Below are positions 8,074-16,000 of a DNA stretch of 64,000 nt, piece by piece (within the stretch, counting starts at the first letter, position 1; the number at the start of each line of letters is the position of its first letter). Under the pieces are notes generated by a model. It saw only the letters and a list, made by a program, of their open reading frames with translations, was not told the DNA's origin and did not search any database. The stretch lies in NCBI GenBank assembly GCA_964527785.1, contig CAZGNO010000009.1, forward strand, positions 3,880 through 67,879, written 5' to 3'. A program made the translations under genes and the position numbers. The DNA is from JADJXV01 sp964527785 (GTDB lineage: Bacteria > Bacteroidota > Ignavibacteria > Kapaibacteriales > UBA961).

Positions 8074-10110
8074 ATGAAAACATTTATACTTATTATTATC
8101 TTTCTTGGTAGTTCAGGTATTATCTTTTCCCAAAGTACATTACCAAAGAAATCAGAAGAAAGGTATAATGATACAACATCATTCAAAACAGAAACCGTAG
8201 TTATTAATGCTGATAGAATTTACTCTGCTGCTACCGATCAAACATTCCGCTTACAGAATTTGAATCTTCTTCCCCGATCATCATCGCAGGACATTTTGCG
8301 TATTGTTCCGGGATTGATAACAGCGCAGCACGCAGGCGGAGGAAAGGCAGAGCAAATTTTCTTGAGGGGTTTTGATTGCGATCACGGTACGGACGTAAAT
8401 ATAAAAGTAGATGGTGCACCCGTAAATATGGTATCGCACGGACACGGTCAGGGATATGCTGATTTACATTTTATTATTCCAGAAACTATCGAACGTGTAG
8501 AAGTGGTGAAGGGACCTTATTTTGCAAGTTACGGCGATTTGACAACGGCAGGAGCCGTTACGTTCAGAACCGCCGATACCCTTGCAAATAATATCATTAA
8601 AGCTGAAGCGGGTTCATTCAGTACATTTCGCGGACTGGGATTATTTACCACATCAATCGGTGCAACTAAAACGTATGGTGGAGCAGAATTATTCTCATCC
8701 CGCAGTTTCTTTGACGCTCCTCAAAATTTTTCACGTGTGAATTATATCGGTAAAACGTACACACCGATTTCAGATAACTCAATTCTTACTGCCTCAATAA
8801 TGGGCTTTAGTTCACGATGGGATGCAAGCGGTCAGATACCACAGAGAGCAGTCGAAAGCGGATTGATTACTCGCTTTGGAACAATTGACCCCAACGAAGG
8901 TGGAAACACCAATCGCACCACTCTGCAACTTGCTCTGGAAACCAAGGGTGAATCACCAATGAAGCTCAGTGCATCGTTTACCGATTACCAATTTCAATTA
9001 TTCAGTAATTTCACATTCTTTGCAATTGATTCCGTTCGGGGAGATATGATTGAGCAGACTGACAACCGTTCGGTAATCTATATTCGAGGTGAAAAGGATT
9101 TCTTCTCGCTTTTTGGGTCAGTCGGAATGAAAACAAAGTTTGGTGCTGATATGCGTAATGATAATATCCGTGCAGCATTGTACCATAATCATGCACGTAC
9201 ACGGCTCGAAACAACGCGGGATAATAAAATCAACCAAACCAATGTTGGTGTATTCGCTGAGAATTCGTTTCTGTTTTCTGATCTCAGTATTCAGCTTGGA
9301 CTGCGTGGTGATTATATTGGTTTTAATGTCCAAAATATTGCTCAGCAGGGGGGAGGCGCGCACGGTACTTCAAATAAGTTTGTCGTCTCACCCAAGGCAA
9401 ACGTATCATTGGCGGTAAGTGAAAATGCTTCATTGTTTTTTAATTCAGGTTTCGGGTTTCACTCAAATGACGCACGGGTTGCTGTGAGCAAAACAAACGG
9501 TAACACTGTCCCGCGAGCATTCGGTTCGGAAATCGGCGCACGGTGGACTGGTGAAAGAATCTCTGTTTCCACAGATGCGTGGCTGCTGGATTTGGAAAAT
9601 GAATTTATCTGGATTGGTGACGAAGGAACTACGGAAGAAGCAGGGCGTTCACGCAGGATTGGGATTGATGTAGAGCTGCGATACAATACTACCGATTGGC
9701 TGACAGTAGGTACTGAACTGACAATGTCAAAAGGACGGCTTCTCGATTTACCGGAAGGTGAGAATTTTATAGCACTTGCACCAAATATTACTATGACTGC
9801 ATTTACTACATTCAAGTTTGACGAATTCAGTACGGCTCTCCGGTTGCGCCATATCGGTTCGCGTCCGGCGAATGAAGATAATTCACTGACAGCTACGGGG
9901 TATTCCATACTCGACCTTACCGCTGTAGTTCCAGTATCGGATAATTTCGATTTGACATTTCAATTCGAGAATATGCTAAATTCTCAGTGGCGGGAGGCAC
10001 AGTTCGACACTTCCAGTCGCTTGCCGAATGAACCGGTAGCAGTTTCAGAGGTGAATTACACGCCGGGCACTCCGGCTAGTATTAGAATGGGTGTTAGTGC
10101 AAAGTTTTGA
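8074..10110 (+). CDS. TonB-dependent outer-membrane receptor with histidine-rich plug
   Basis: The 678-residue protein has an N-terminal signal peptide (residues 1-20, cleavage after IIFSQ likely) and a plug domain at about residues 60-170. The plug contains DILRIVPGL, IFLRGFD, VDGAPVN and IERVEVVKGPYFASYGDLTTAGAV. A beta-barrel follows and ends in the outer-membrane type aromatic C-terminus (RMGVSAKF). It should import a ligand across the outer membrane using TonB/ExbBD energy. The plug holds HGTD and SHGHGQGYADLHF, a subfamily-specific histidine-rich stretch that could contact a metal or metal complex; that idea is inference. There is no N-terminal carboxypeptidase-like domain, unlike the receptor at 48 kb. 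It is the third gene in the DUF4331-TPR-receptor row. Confidence 0.9.
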   Translation: MKTFILIIIFLGSSGIIFSQSTLPKKSEERYNDTTSFKTETVVINADRIYSAATDQTFRLQNLNLLPRSSSQDILRIVPGLITAQHAGGGKAEQIFLRGFDCDHGTDVNIKVDGAPVNMVSHGHGQGYADLHFIIPETIERVEVVKGPYFASYGDLTTAGAVTFRTADTLANNIIKAEAGSFSTFRGLGLFTTSIGATKTYGGAELFSSRSFFDAPQNFSRVNYIGKTYTPISDNSILTASIMGFSSRWDASGQIPQRAVESGLITRFGTIDPNEGGNTNRTTLQLALETKGESPMKLSASFTDYQFQLFSNFTFFAIDSVRGDMIEQTDNRSVIYIRGEKDFFSLFGSVGMKTKFGADMRNDNIRAALYHNHARTRLETTRDNKINQTNVGVFAENSFLFSDLSIQLGLRGDYIGFNVQNIAQQGGGAHGTSNKFVVSPKANVSLAVSENASLFFNSGFGFHSNDARVAVSKTNGNTVPRAFGSEIGARWTGERISVSTDAWLLDLENEFIWIGDEGTTEEAGRSRRIGIDVELRYNTTDWLTVGTELTMSKGRLLDLPEGENFIALAPNITMTAFTTFKFDEFSTALRLRHIGSRPANEDNSLTATGYSILDLTAVVPVSDNFDLTFQFENMLNSQWREAQFDTSSRLPNEPVAVSEVNYTPGTPASIRMGVSAKF

Positions 10111-10134
10111 GTACACTGGTAGGGCTTAAAAAAC

Positions 10135-11385
10135 TTACTTCCCAAACAACAACGAACTATCCCCATAGCTAAGAAACCGATACCCATTCTCCAGCGCAGC
10201 ATCGTAAATTTTCTTCCATAAATCTTTCCCGACAAATGCAGCCACAAGCAAAATTAACGTACTGTGCGGCTGATGAAAATTAGTAACCAGTGCAGTACAA
10301 AGCCGAAATGTATAGGAAGGCACAATCATAATTTCTGTTGTTCCCGTAATAGTTTGGAGAGAATGTGTTTCCATCCACTCTATAATGACAGTCAGTGATT
10401 CCTGGGGTGAAACTGCATTGTCCGCCAGTCGAAACGCATCCCACTGCTTAACGGAAAGCGTAGATTGCTCCTTGCATCCGCCATCATTACAACACAACCG
10501 CACACCAAACCAATAGAGCGATTCAATGGTTCGTACAGAGGTAGTCCCCACACAAACAAGCCGTCCTTTTGTAGGACTATCAAGCCACTCAAGTAATTGC
10601 TGAATGGTATCACGCTCGACGGAGATTAGCTCACCGTGCATCGAAAACTCGGAAATTGTTTCTGTTTCAATTGGTTTGAATGTACCCAAGCCCACCGTGA
10701 GATTCACCTCCGTCTGATGAATATTCTTTTTGTGTAAGGCATCAAATACTTCGGGGGTAAAGTGCAGTCCGGCAGTCGGTGCGGCAACCGAACCGTCATT
10801 TGTTGCATATACCGTTTGATAGCGAACAGCATCTTCGGGGGTTGCCTCGCGCTTGATATAGGGTGGCAGAGGGACCCGCCCGAAATTGTCGAGAATTTCT
10901 CCGAAAGTCGAATCGCTATTCCAACGAAACTCTACTATCGCTTCCGAATATGTACGCTCAATGATAATTGCCGATAGTTTCAAACTTTCAATTCCATTAA
11001 CATCTGCCGTAAGGATTGTCCCGGATTGAATGTTTTTACCGCGCAGCAGACACTTCCATTTACTCGGCTGATGTTCCATAAGTGCAAGAGCAGGGGGCTG
11101 GTCGTCAGCAGAAGATAGGCAAAATACCTCAACTGCTCCGCCGCTCTGTTTGTGCATGAGGAGTCGCGCGGCAATTACACGGGTGGTATTCACTACTATC
11201 AAGGAATCTTCGGGTAGTAACTGTGGGAGTTCGCTGAATATATGGTGGTGAACCTCACCTGAATCTGAATGGGCAACCAGTAATTTGCTCATATCACGAT
11301 TAGGAAGCGGTGCAAGGGCAATCCGTTCGACGGGCAAATCATAGTGATATTCGGGAAGATGAAGCGTAGGAATGTAAGAGTGCAT
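10135..11385 (-). CDS. queA: S-adenosylmethionine:tRNA ribosyltransferase-isomerase
   Basis: QueA transfers and isomerises the ribosyl part of SAM onto preQ1 in tRNA, giving epoxyqueuosine at the wobble position. Family blocks are clear: YDLPVERIALAPLPNRDMSKLL at the start, then KWKCLLRGKN, GRVPLPPYIKRE, GSVAAPTAGLHFT, VGLGTFKP, TTSVRTIES and TNFHQPHSTLILLVAAF. At 416 residues it is longer than the typical 340-360; the extra sequence lies mainly in the C-terminal third around a CCNDGGCKE segment. I chose the ATG at 11385 (MHSYIPTLHLPEY) because the upstream in-frame start adds a non-conserved segment. It is divergent from sppA. The function is secure from family similarity. Confidence 0.93.
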   Translation of the reverse strand: MHSYIPTLHLPEYHYDLPVERIALAPLPNRDMSKLLVAHSDSGEVHHHIFSELPQLLPEDSLIVVNTTRVIAARLLMHKQSGGAVEVFCLSSADDQPPALALMEHQPSKWKCLLRGKNIQSGTILTADVNGIESLKLSAIIIERTYSEAIVEFRWNSDSTFGEILDNFGRVPLPPYIKREATPEDAVRYQTVYATNDGSVAAPTAGLHFTPEVFDALHKKNIHQTEVNLTVGLGTFKPIETETISEFSMHGELISVERDTIQQLLEWLDSPTKGRLVCVGTTSVRTIESLYWFGVRLCCNDGGCKEQSTLSVKQWDAFRLADNAVSPQESLTVIIEWMETHSLQTITGTTEIMIVPSYTFRLCTALVTNFHQPHSTLILLVAAFVGKDLWKKIYDAALENGYRFLSYGDSSLLFGK

Positions 11386-11539
11386 GCTGTATTTTCGTAA
11401 TCTGTTCTTTGTGGAATCTAAATGAAATTGTAAGTTTGACAAAGCTATGTAACTTTCGTGATATTTTTAGCGTATAGCTCACAAGAATTGCCGCCAAACA
11501 ACAAACATTCAACTTTTTATTTTTTATTGAAAGCCCCTT

Positions 11540-13492
11540 ATGCCCGAAGTTCCATATTCTCAGCCGCCTCAATACTCCGGCTATGTTCCCCCTCAGCCGC
11601 GAAAAACCCGTTGGTGGATACCTGTTGTTATAATTTTCGGTGTGCTTGCAGTATTTGTAATAGGTATTATCGCTTTTGTTGCCGCTATTATCGGCTCAAT
11701 CGGCAGTTCCGGTAATAAAGCAGTCGCCGTTAAGTCAAATTCTGTACTGATGATTAATTTCTCCCGTTCGATGAAGGAATATAACTCCCACAGCGGACTT
11801 TTCCAAAAAACTCCTCCTGCTACCTTTTTAGAAATCCTGAATGCCGTCAAGCGTGCCAAGACAGATGATAATATAAAAGGAATCTATATCAAGCCGGGCA
11901 CAACTTCCGGTTTTGCCAAAGTCACTGAATTACTGGATGTTTTGGAAGACTTCAAGAAATCGGGTAAGTTTATTTACGCATTTATGGAAACCGGTGAACG
12001 TGCCAATTATTATGCTGCTCTGCCTGCGGATTCCATCTTTATGCCGCGTGAAGGGTATCTGCAACTCAACGCCGCCGGAACAAGTGTCATGTTCTATAAA
12101 GGGCTTTTTGAAAAATTAGGTGTGGATGCCCATGTAGAACAATTTGAAGAGTACAAATCCTTTGGTGAGCCCTACAGCCGTAAGAGCTTTTCCGCTCCTG
12201 CTAAGGACGAGCTTCGCACTCTTATTACCCAACGTGCTAATACATTCAACGAAGCAATTGCAAAATTCCGTAAAATGACTGTGGAGAATGTAGATGCAGC
12301 AATCAATCGCGGTGTCTACACTACAGATTCGCTACTGAGCAACGGATTTATTGACGCATTTGCCACCGAAACCCAAGTACGTGAAAAACTCCGAGTCCGC
12401 TCACACGGTAGCGACGATAAAAGTAAAAAACTCCATCTTGTTTCTATTGATGACTATTCAAACAGTCCCGATAAAAAAAATGTTACAACACCTGATGTAA
12501 AAAATCAAATAGCAATTATCTATGCTTCGGGTGCAATCCGCACTGGAAAACGCAGTGGCGGTGGTCCGTTCGGTGGTGGCTCGGAAGCAGAGATAGCGTC
12601 AGAATCATTCGTCAGTGATTTGAAAAAAGCACGTGAAAATGAGTTTGTGAAAGCAATCATTTTGAGAATTGACAGTCCCGGCGGCTCGGCTCTCGCTTCG
12701 GATATTATGTGGGAAGAAATTCAGAAAACACGAAAAGTAAAACCGGTCTATGCTTCGATGAGCGACGTAGCAGCATCAGGTGGATATTATATGGCAATGG
12801 CTTGTGATACGATTATTGCACACCCGCAAACAATTACCGGTTCGGTTGGGGTAATTGGAATTTTGCCTACATTTGCCGGTACATTCGACAAAATGGGAAT
12901 TACGATAGACACAATTTCCACCGGGCGTTCTTCGCATTTTATGAGTCCTTTTTTGGCGCACAATACACAAGACTTAGCCCAATTTCATAATCTGATGGAA
13001 GGTACATATCGTCGTTTTGTATCGAAAGCCGCAGAAAGCCGACATAAAACATACGAAGATATGCGGGCATTGGCTAAAGGAAGAGTATGGAGCGGTAACG
13101 ATGCTCAAAAAGTAGGGCTGGTAGATGTCCTAGGCGGGTGGCAGACCACCCTCTCACTCGTGAAACGTCGTATTGGTGTCTCGGATTCAGTGAAAGTAAT
13201 GGTACAAATTTTCCCTAAACCTCAAGATGATTTGGAAGAACTGCTCAAAGCATTTGGTATAGATACGAATGAAGAAGATGAAGACAGCGACGGTGATGAA
13301 AGCGATGAAAGTGCCGATGAACGCCTGCAAGCAACATTACGCCAAACAATGGGTGCTGCTGCATGGTCGGCATTTACACACCCGACAGCGATACCCGAAT
13401 CAGCCCGCAAACAGTTTGCAAACGGCTATTCACTTCTGAGTATATCTATGAAAGAGCATGCGCTTATGGCAATGCCATATACGTTTGAATAA
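11540..13492 (+). CDS. sppA: Signal peptide peptidase SppA, 67K type
   Basis: Membrane-bound serine protease that digests signal peptides left after protein export. The 650-residue protein has a proline-rich cytoplasmic start and one transmembrane helix (about residues 28-52), followed by two tandem SppA domains, as in the long E. coli form. The dyad residues are visible: lysine 206 in EEYKSFGEP in the N-terminal domain and serine 413 in DVAASGGYYMA in the C-terminal domain. The GSVGVIG segment follows the serine. An acidic low-complexity stretch lies near residues 575-595 (DEDSDGDESDESADE). A strong bidirectional terminator lies just after the stop codon. Confidence 0.94.
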   Translation: MPEVPYSQPPQYSGYVPPQPRKTRWWIPVVIIFGVLAVFVIGIIAFVAAIIGSIGSSGNKAVAVKSNSVLMINFSRSMKEYNSHSGLFQKTPPATFLEILNAVKRAKTDDNIKGIYIKPGTTSGFAKVTELLDVLEDFKKSGKFIYAFMETGERANYYAALPADSIFMPREGYLQLNAAGTSVMFYKGLFEKLGVDAHVEQFEEYKSFGEPYSRKSFSAPAKDELRTLITQRANTFNEAIAKFRKMTVENVDAAINRGVYTTDSLLSNGFIDAFATETQVREKLRVRSHGSDDKSKKLHLVSIDDYSNSPDKKNVTTPDVKNQIAIIYASGAIRTGKRSGGGPFGGGSEAEIASESFVSDLKKARENEFVKAIILRIDSPGGSALASDIMWEEIQKTRKVKPVYASMSDVAASGGYYMAMACDTIIAHPQTITGSVGVIGILPTFAGTFDKMGITIDTISTGRSSHFMSPFLAHNTQDLAQFHNLMEGTYRRFVSKAAESRHKTYEDMRALAKGRVWSGNDAQKVGLVDVLGGWQTTLSLVKRRIGVSDSVKVMVQIFPKPQDDLEELLKAFGIDTNEEDEDSDGDESDESADERLQATLRQTMGAAAWSAFTHPTAIPESARKQFANGYSLLSISMKEHALMAMPYTFE

Positions 13493-13514
13493 TACCACAG
13501 TCATTGCCTTTCTT

Positions 13515-13557
13515 AAAAAGAACAGCCCACAATTGTAAATTGTGGGCTGTTCTTTTT
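13515..13557. terminator. Bidirectional intrinsic terminator between sppA and rluD-like gene
   Basis: Arms 13515-13534 and 13538-13557 are 20-bp perfect complements with a 3-base loop. The stem contains AACAGCCCAC and its complement, and it has an A-run on the left and a T-run on the right, so it can terminate transcription from both strands between these convergent genes. Confidence 0.9.
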
Positions 13558-13579
13558 ATATCTATTTCGCGCTATAGAA

Positions 13580-14665
13580 TCAATCCTTATTCACCATCGC
13601 CAAAATCTGTTTGAAATCCGCAGGAAGTTCTGCCTCGAATTCTAACCGCACTCCCGTATGCGGATGCGTAAAGCCAAGAGTCCGTGCGTGAAGTGCCTGA
13701 CGGTTCATGACCTCCAGGCATCGTAAGGCAAGTGACTTTTGTGTGGTATTCTTGAGCCCGCCGTAGGCAATGACATCTCCGCCGTAAGTGCTGTCGCTGA
13801 GTAGCGGATGATGCATACTTGAGGCATGAACCCGAATCTGGTGGGTGCGCCCAGTGTGAAGTTTGAAACGGATAAGCGTTAGGAAGTCGTGCCGTTCCAG
13901 TACGGTATAATCGGTAATAGCAAGTTTGCCGTCCTTTTCGACAACTGCGAATTTTTTTCTGTCGCGAGAGGAACGCCCTATACTCGACTCAATACGCCCT
14001 TCATTTTCTTTTACCACTCCCCACACAATTGCATTATATTCCCGCTGTGTAGTATGCTCAAAAAACTGTTTGGCAAGAGCAGCATGGATCGCAGAATTTT
14101 TGGCAATTACCAACAGTCCCGATGTATCTTTGTCCAATCGGTGAACAATACCCGGACGAATTGCATCGGAATTAAAGATATAGGCATTTTCGCCGTCATC
14201 ATCGCTCTCACCGTCCGCTTCGTTTTCATCTTCCGGTTCTTCTATTGCAATAGCTTCACGCTGTCCAAAATGGTAGAGTAGGGCATTGACTAGCGTACCA
14301 TAGCGATTGCCAAAGCCAGGATGTGTTACCATCCCGGCAGGTTTATTGACTACCAATAAATACTCATCTTCATACGCAATATCAAGAGGGATATTCTCCG
14401 GTAAAAGTTCCATCGGAGGCGGCTTCATCACTTTGCATTGCACTACATCACCGGGCTGAATCTTGCGAGAAGATTTGTGGATTTTCCCGTTAATGGTTAC
14501 ATTTCCTGCATCAATGGCGGCTTGTACTTTAGAACGTGTAGCGTTCGGTATCGCCTCTGTGAGAAATACATCTACCCGTTCAGGGCGTTGCCCGTGCGGA
14601 ATAACGAAATCATAGATTTTTTCGATGTAATCGGGGTAGTTTTTTTTGTCTTCTGAGCGTTCCAT
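13580..14665 (-). CDS. RluA/RluD-family 23S rRNA pseudouridine synthase
   Basis: Converts uridines of large-subunit rRNA to pseudouridine. The 361-residue protein has an S4 RNA-binding domain (about residues 25-80, RVDVFLTEAIPNATRSKVQ) and then the RluA catalytic domain. The catalytic aspartate is at about 178 in HRLDKDTSG, and VVNKPAGMVTHPG and GRTHQIRVH are also present. The S4 domain and overall layout fit RluD (positions 1911/1915/1917), but exact site specificity cannot be read from sequence alone. An acidic insertion of about 20 residues (EDENEADGESDDDGE, near residues 144-160) interrupts the catalytic domain just before the active site. It is the last gene of the ileS - dksA-like - lspA block but is separated from lspA by a terminator. 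Confidence 0.9.
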   Translation of the reverse strand: MERSEDKKNYPDYIEKIYDFVIPHGQRPERVDVFLTEAIPNATRSKVQAAIDAGNVTINGKIHKSSRKIQPGDVVQCKVMKPPPMELLPENIPLDIAYEDEYLLVVNKPAGMVTHPGFGNRYGTLVNALLYHFGQREAIAIEEPEDENEADGESDDDGENAYIFNSDAIRPGIVHRLDKDTSGLLVIAKNSAIHAALAKQFFEHTTQREYNAIVWGVVKENEGRIESSIGRSSRDRKKFAVVEKDGKLAITDYTVLERHDFLTLIRFKLHTGRTHQIRVHASSMHHPLLSDSTYGGDVIAYGGLKNTTQKSLALRCLEVMNRQALHARTLGFTHPHTGVRLEFEAELPADFKQILAMVNKD

Positions 14666-14682
14666 TATTCGTAGGATATTCT

Positions 14683-14726
14683 TTAAAAATAAAACAGGCG
14701 TTCATACTAAAGGTTGAACGCCTGTT
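14683..14726 (-). terminator. Intrinsic terminator after lspA
   Basis: A 12-bp perfect stem (14693-14704 with 14715-14726, AACAGGCGTTCA type) with a 10-base loop. On the minus strand it is followed by a T-rich tract (14692 down to 14683). It should end the ileS - dksA-like - lspA transcript just before the rluD-like start codon, so the pseudouridine synthase gene may depend on read-through or its own promoter. Confidence 0.8.
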
Positions 14727-14755
14727 CGTGTTAGTCTTTGTGTTCTTGAGAAAAA

Positions 14756-15409
14756 TTATTCGAGGCGCATACTTCCTTCGTGAACTTCCGGCGAATGTTC
14801 AGGGAGTTCATTTGCGTCGTGAGGAGGTGTTTTAGGGGATAAATCATTGAGCATCGGAATTTTTTTATTCATGATAAGCAGAAGCACCATACCGCAGCTT
14901 ACGCATGAATCTGCAATGTTAAACACAGGCCAATGTGTGTAAACCTGCCCAAACCAATTAATATCCGGAATATCTACGTGAATAAAATCAACTACTAATC
15001 CGTAAAACAGTGCACCTTCATTGTAGAATACTCCGTAGAAGGCGCGGTCAATAAAATTCCCCAAAGCTCCGGCAAGCAAAAGAGCGATACCGAACTGCAC
15101 CCATTTGGAATGATTACGAATTTTGGATAAGTACCACGCCAGTCCGGCACCGGCTATGAGCGAAAACAACGTAAGGAATACCTTGCCCCAACCGAAACTT
15201 ACGCCAAACGCCATTCCCGGATTCTCAACGAAGGTAAATCGCAGGGTTTCGCCGAACACGGGGTAGCTCTGCCCTAAAAACATTCCTTCATGGTGGATTC
15301 CAAAAAGTGTAAAGCCCTTCACGGCTATTTTGGTAGCTTGGTCAAGGAGAATTAATCCTAATGATAGCAGAAAGAATTTTTGAAAACTATTTTTCTCAGT
15401 GTCGCTCAT
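14756..15409 (-). CDS. lspA: Lipoprotein signal peptidase (signal peptidase II)
   Basis: Inner-membrane aspartic protease that cleaves signal peptides of diacylglyceryl-modified prolipoproteins; the several lipoproteins in this window would be its substrates. The 217-residue protein has four hydrophobic segments, the FVENPGMAFG block, and the two catalytic aspartates at about 141 (LVVDFIHVD) and 167 (FNIADS), with GNFIDR before them. It is longer than the usual 160-170 residues. The extra sequence is a hydrophilic C-terminal tail (PKTPPHDANELPEHSPEVHEGS) and a short insertion between the aspartates. It lies 9 bases after the dksA-like gene and is surely cotranscribed with it; ileS-lspA neighbourhood is a widely conserved arrangement. 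Confidence 0.95.
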   Translation of the reverse strand: MSDTEKNSFQKFFLLSLGLILLDQATKIAVKGFTLFGIHHEGMFLGQSYPVFGETLRFTFVENPGMAFGVSFGWGKVFLTLFSLIAGAGLAWYLSKIRNHSKWVQFGIALLLAGALGNFIDRAFYGVFYNEGALFYGLVVDFIHVDIPDINWFGQVYTHWPVFNIADSCVSCGMVLLLIMNKKIPMLNDLSPKTPPHDANELPEHSPEVHEGSMRLE

Positions 15410-15418
15410 ATAAAATAC

Positions 15419-15880
15419 TTATCCTTGTTTGGTGATACGGTCAATACCGTCTTCCGGGCATTGCTGACGAATTTTCCATGAAGCGGATTGTGTTGTAATA
15501 GGAACTGCTTTAAGGCGTTCTTTGGCAATCAATATTCCACATTCTTTGCACACCCCGTATGTCTTATCCTTGATTCGTTCGAGAGCTTCATCAAGTTTGC
15601 GTAGATAGTCATTCACCCTGTTAATATGAGCGTATGTTTTTTCTTTTTCCATTGCTTCCGAACCTTGTTCTGCCATGTGCATCGAATAAATCATACTGTC
15701 GGCATTATTATCTTGATTTGTCAGATCGTCCAAGCGTTCATAGAGCATTCTAAGTTCGTCTTGTGCTTCAAGTTTGGCTTTGACTATTATACTTTTGAAT
15801 ATCGCAAGATCTTCGTCCGAATACCGAATTTCAGGACGTGCGGAAACTTCAACTGCTTGTTCTACTATCAGATTCGACAT
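15419..15880 (-). CDS. TraR/DksA-family zinc-finger protein with incomplete finger
   Basis: Likely RNA polymerase secondary-channel regulator of the DksA/TraR type. The 153-residue protein has an N-terminal coiled coil (about 22-105) and the finger segment YGVCKECGILIAKERLKAVP with cysteines 111 and 114. The usual second cysteine pair is absent: where CxxC is expected the sequence reads ITTQSASWKIRQQC, leaving a single cysteine at 141. Loss of these cysteines occurs in Bacteroidota relatives, so this probably reflects the lineage and not decay. The ATG at 15880 is chosen because an AGGAGA ribosome binding site lies just upstream; the longer frame to 15976 adds a non-conserved leader. It lies between ileS and lspA, where I recall this family being found in relatives. 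Confidence 0.85.
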   Translation of the reverse strand: MSNLIVEQAVEVSARPEIRYSDEDLAIFKSIIVKAKLEAQDELRMLYERLDDLTNQDNNADSMIYSMHMAEQGSEAMEKEKTYAHINRVNDYLRKLDEALERIKDKTYGVCKECGILIAKERLKAVPITTQSASWKIRQQCPEDGIDRITKQG

Positions 15881-16000
15881 CGTTTCTCCTGTAATAATTA
15901 TGGGGTTAAAATATTTTTTCCAAAAAACTGTTTGATAGTACAGCTGTTTGTAAGTAGCATTTGGCTTTCTTGTCAACGAAATTACTAAAGAATCAAATTT

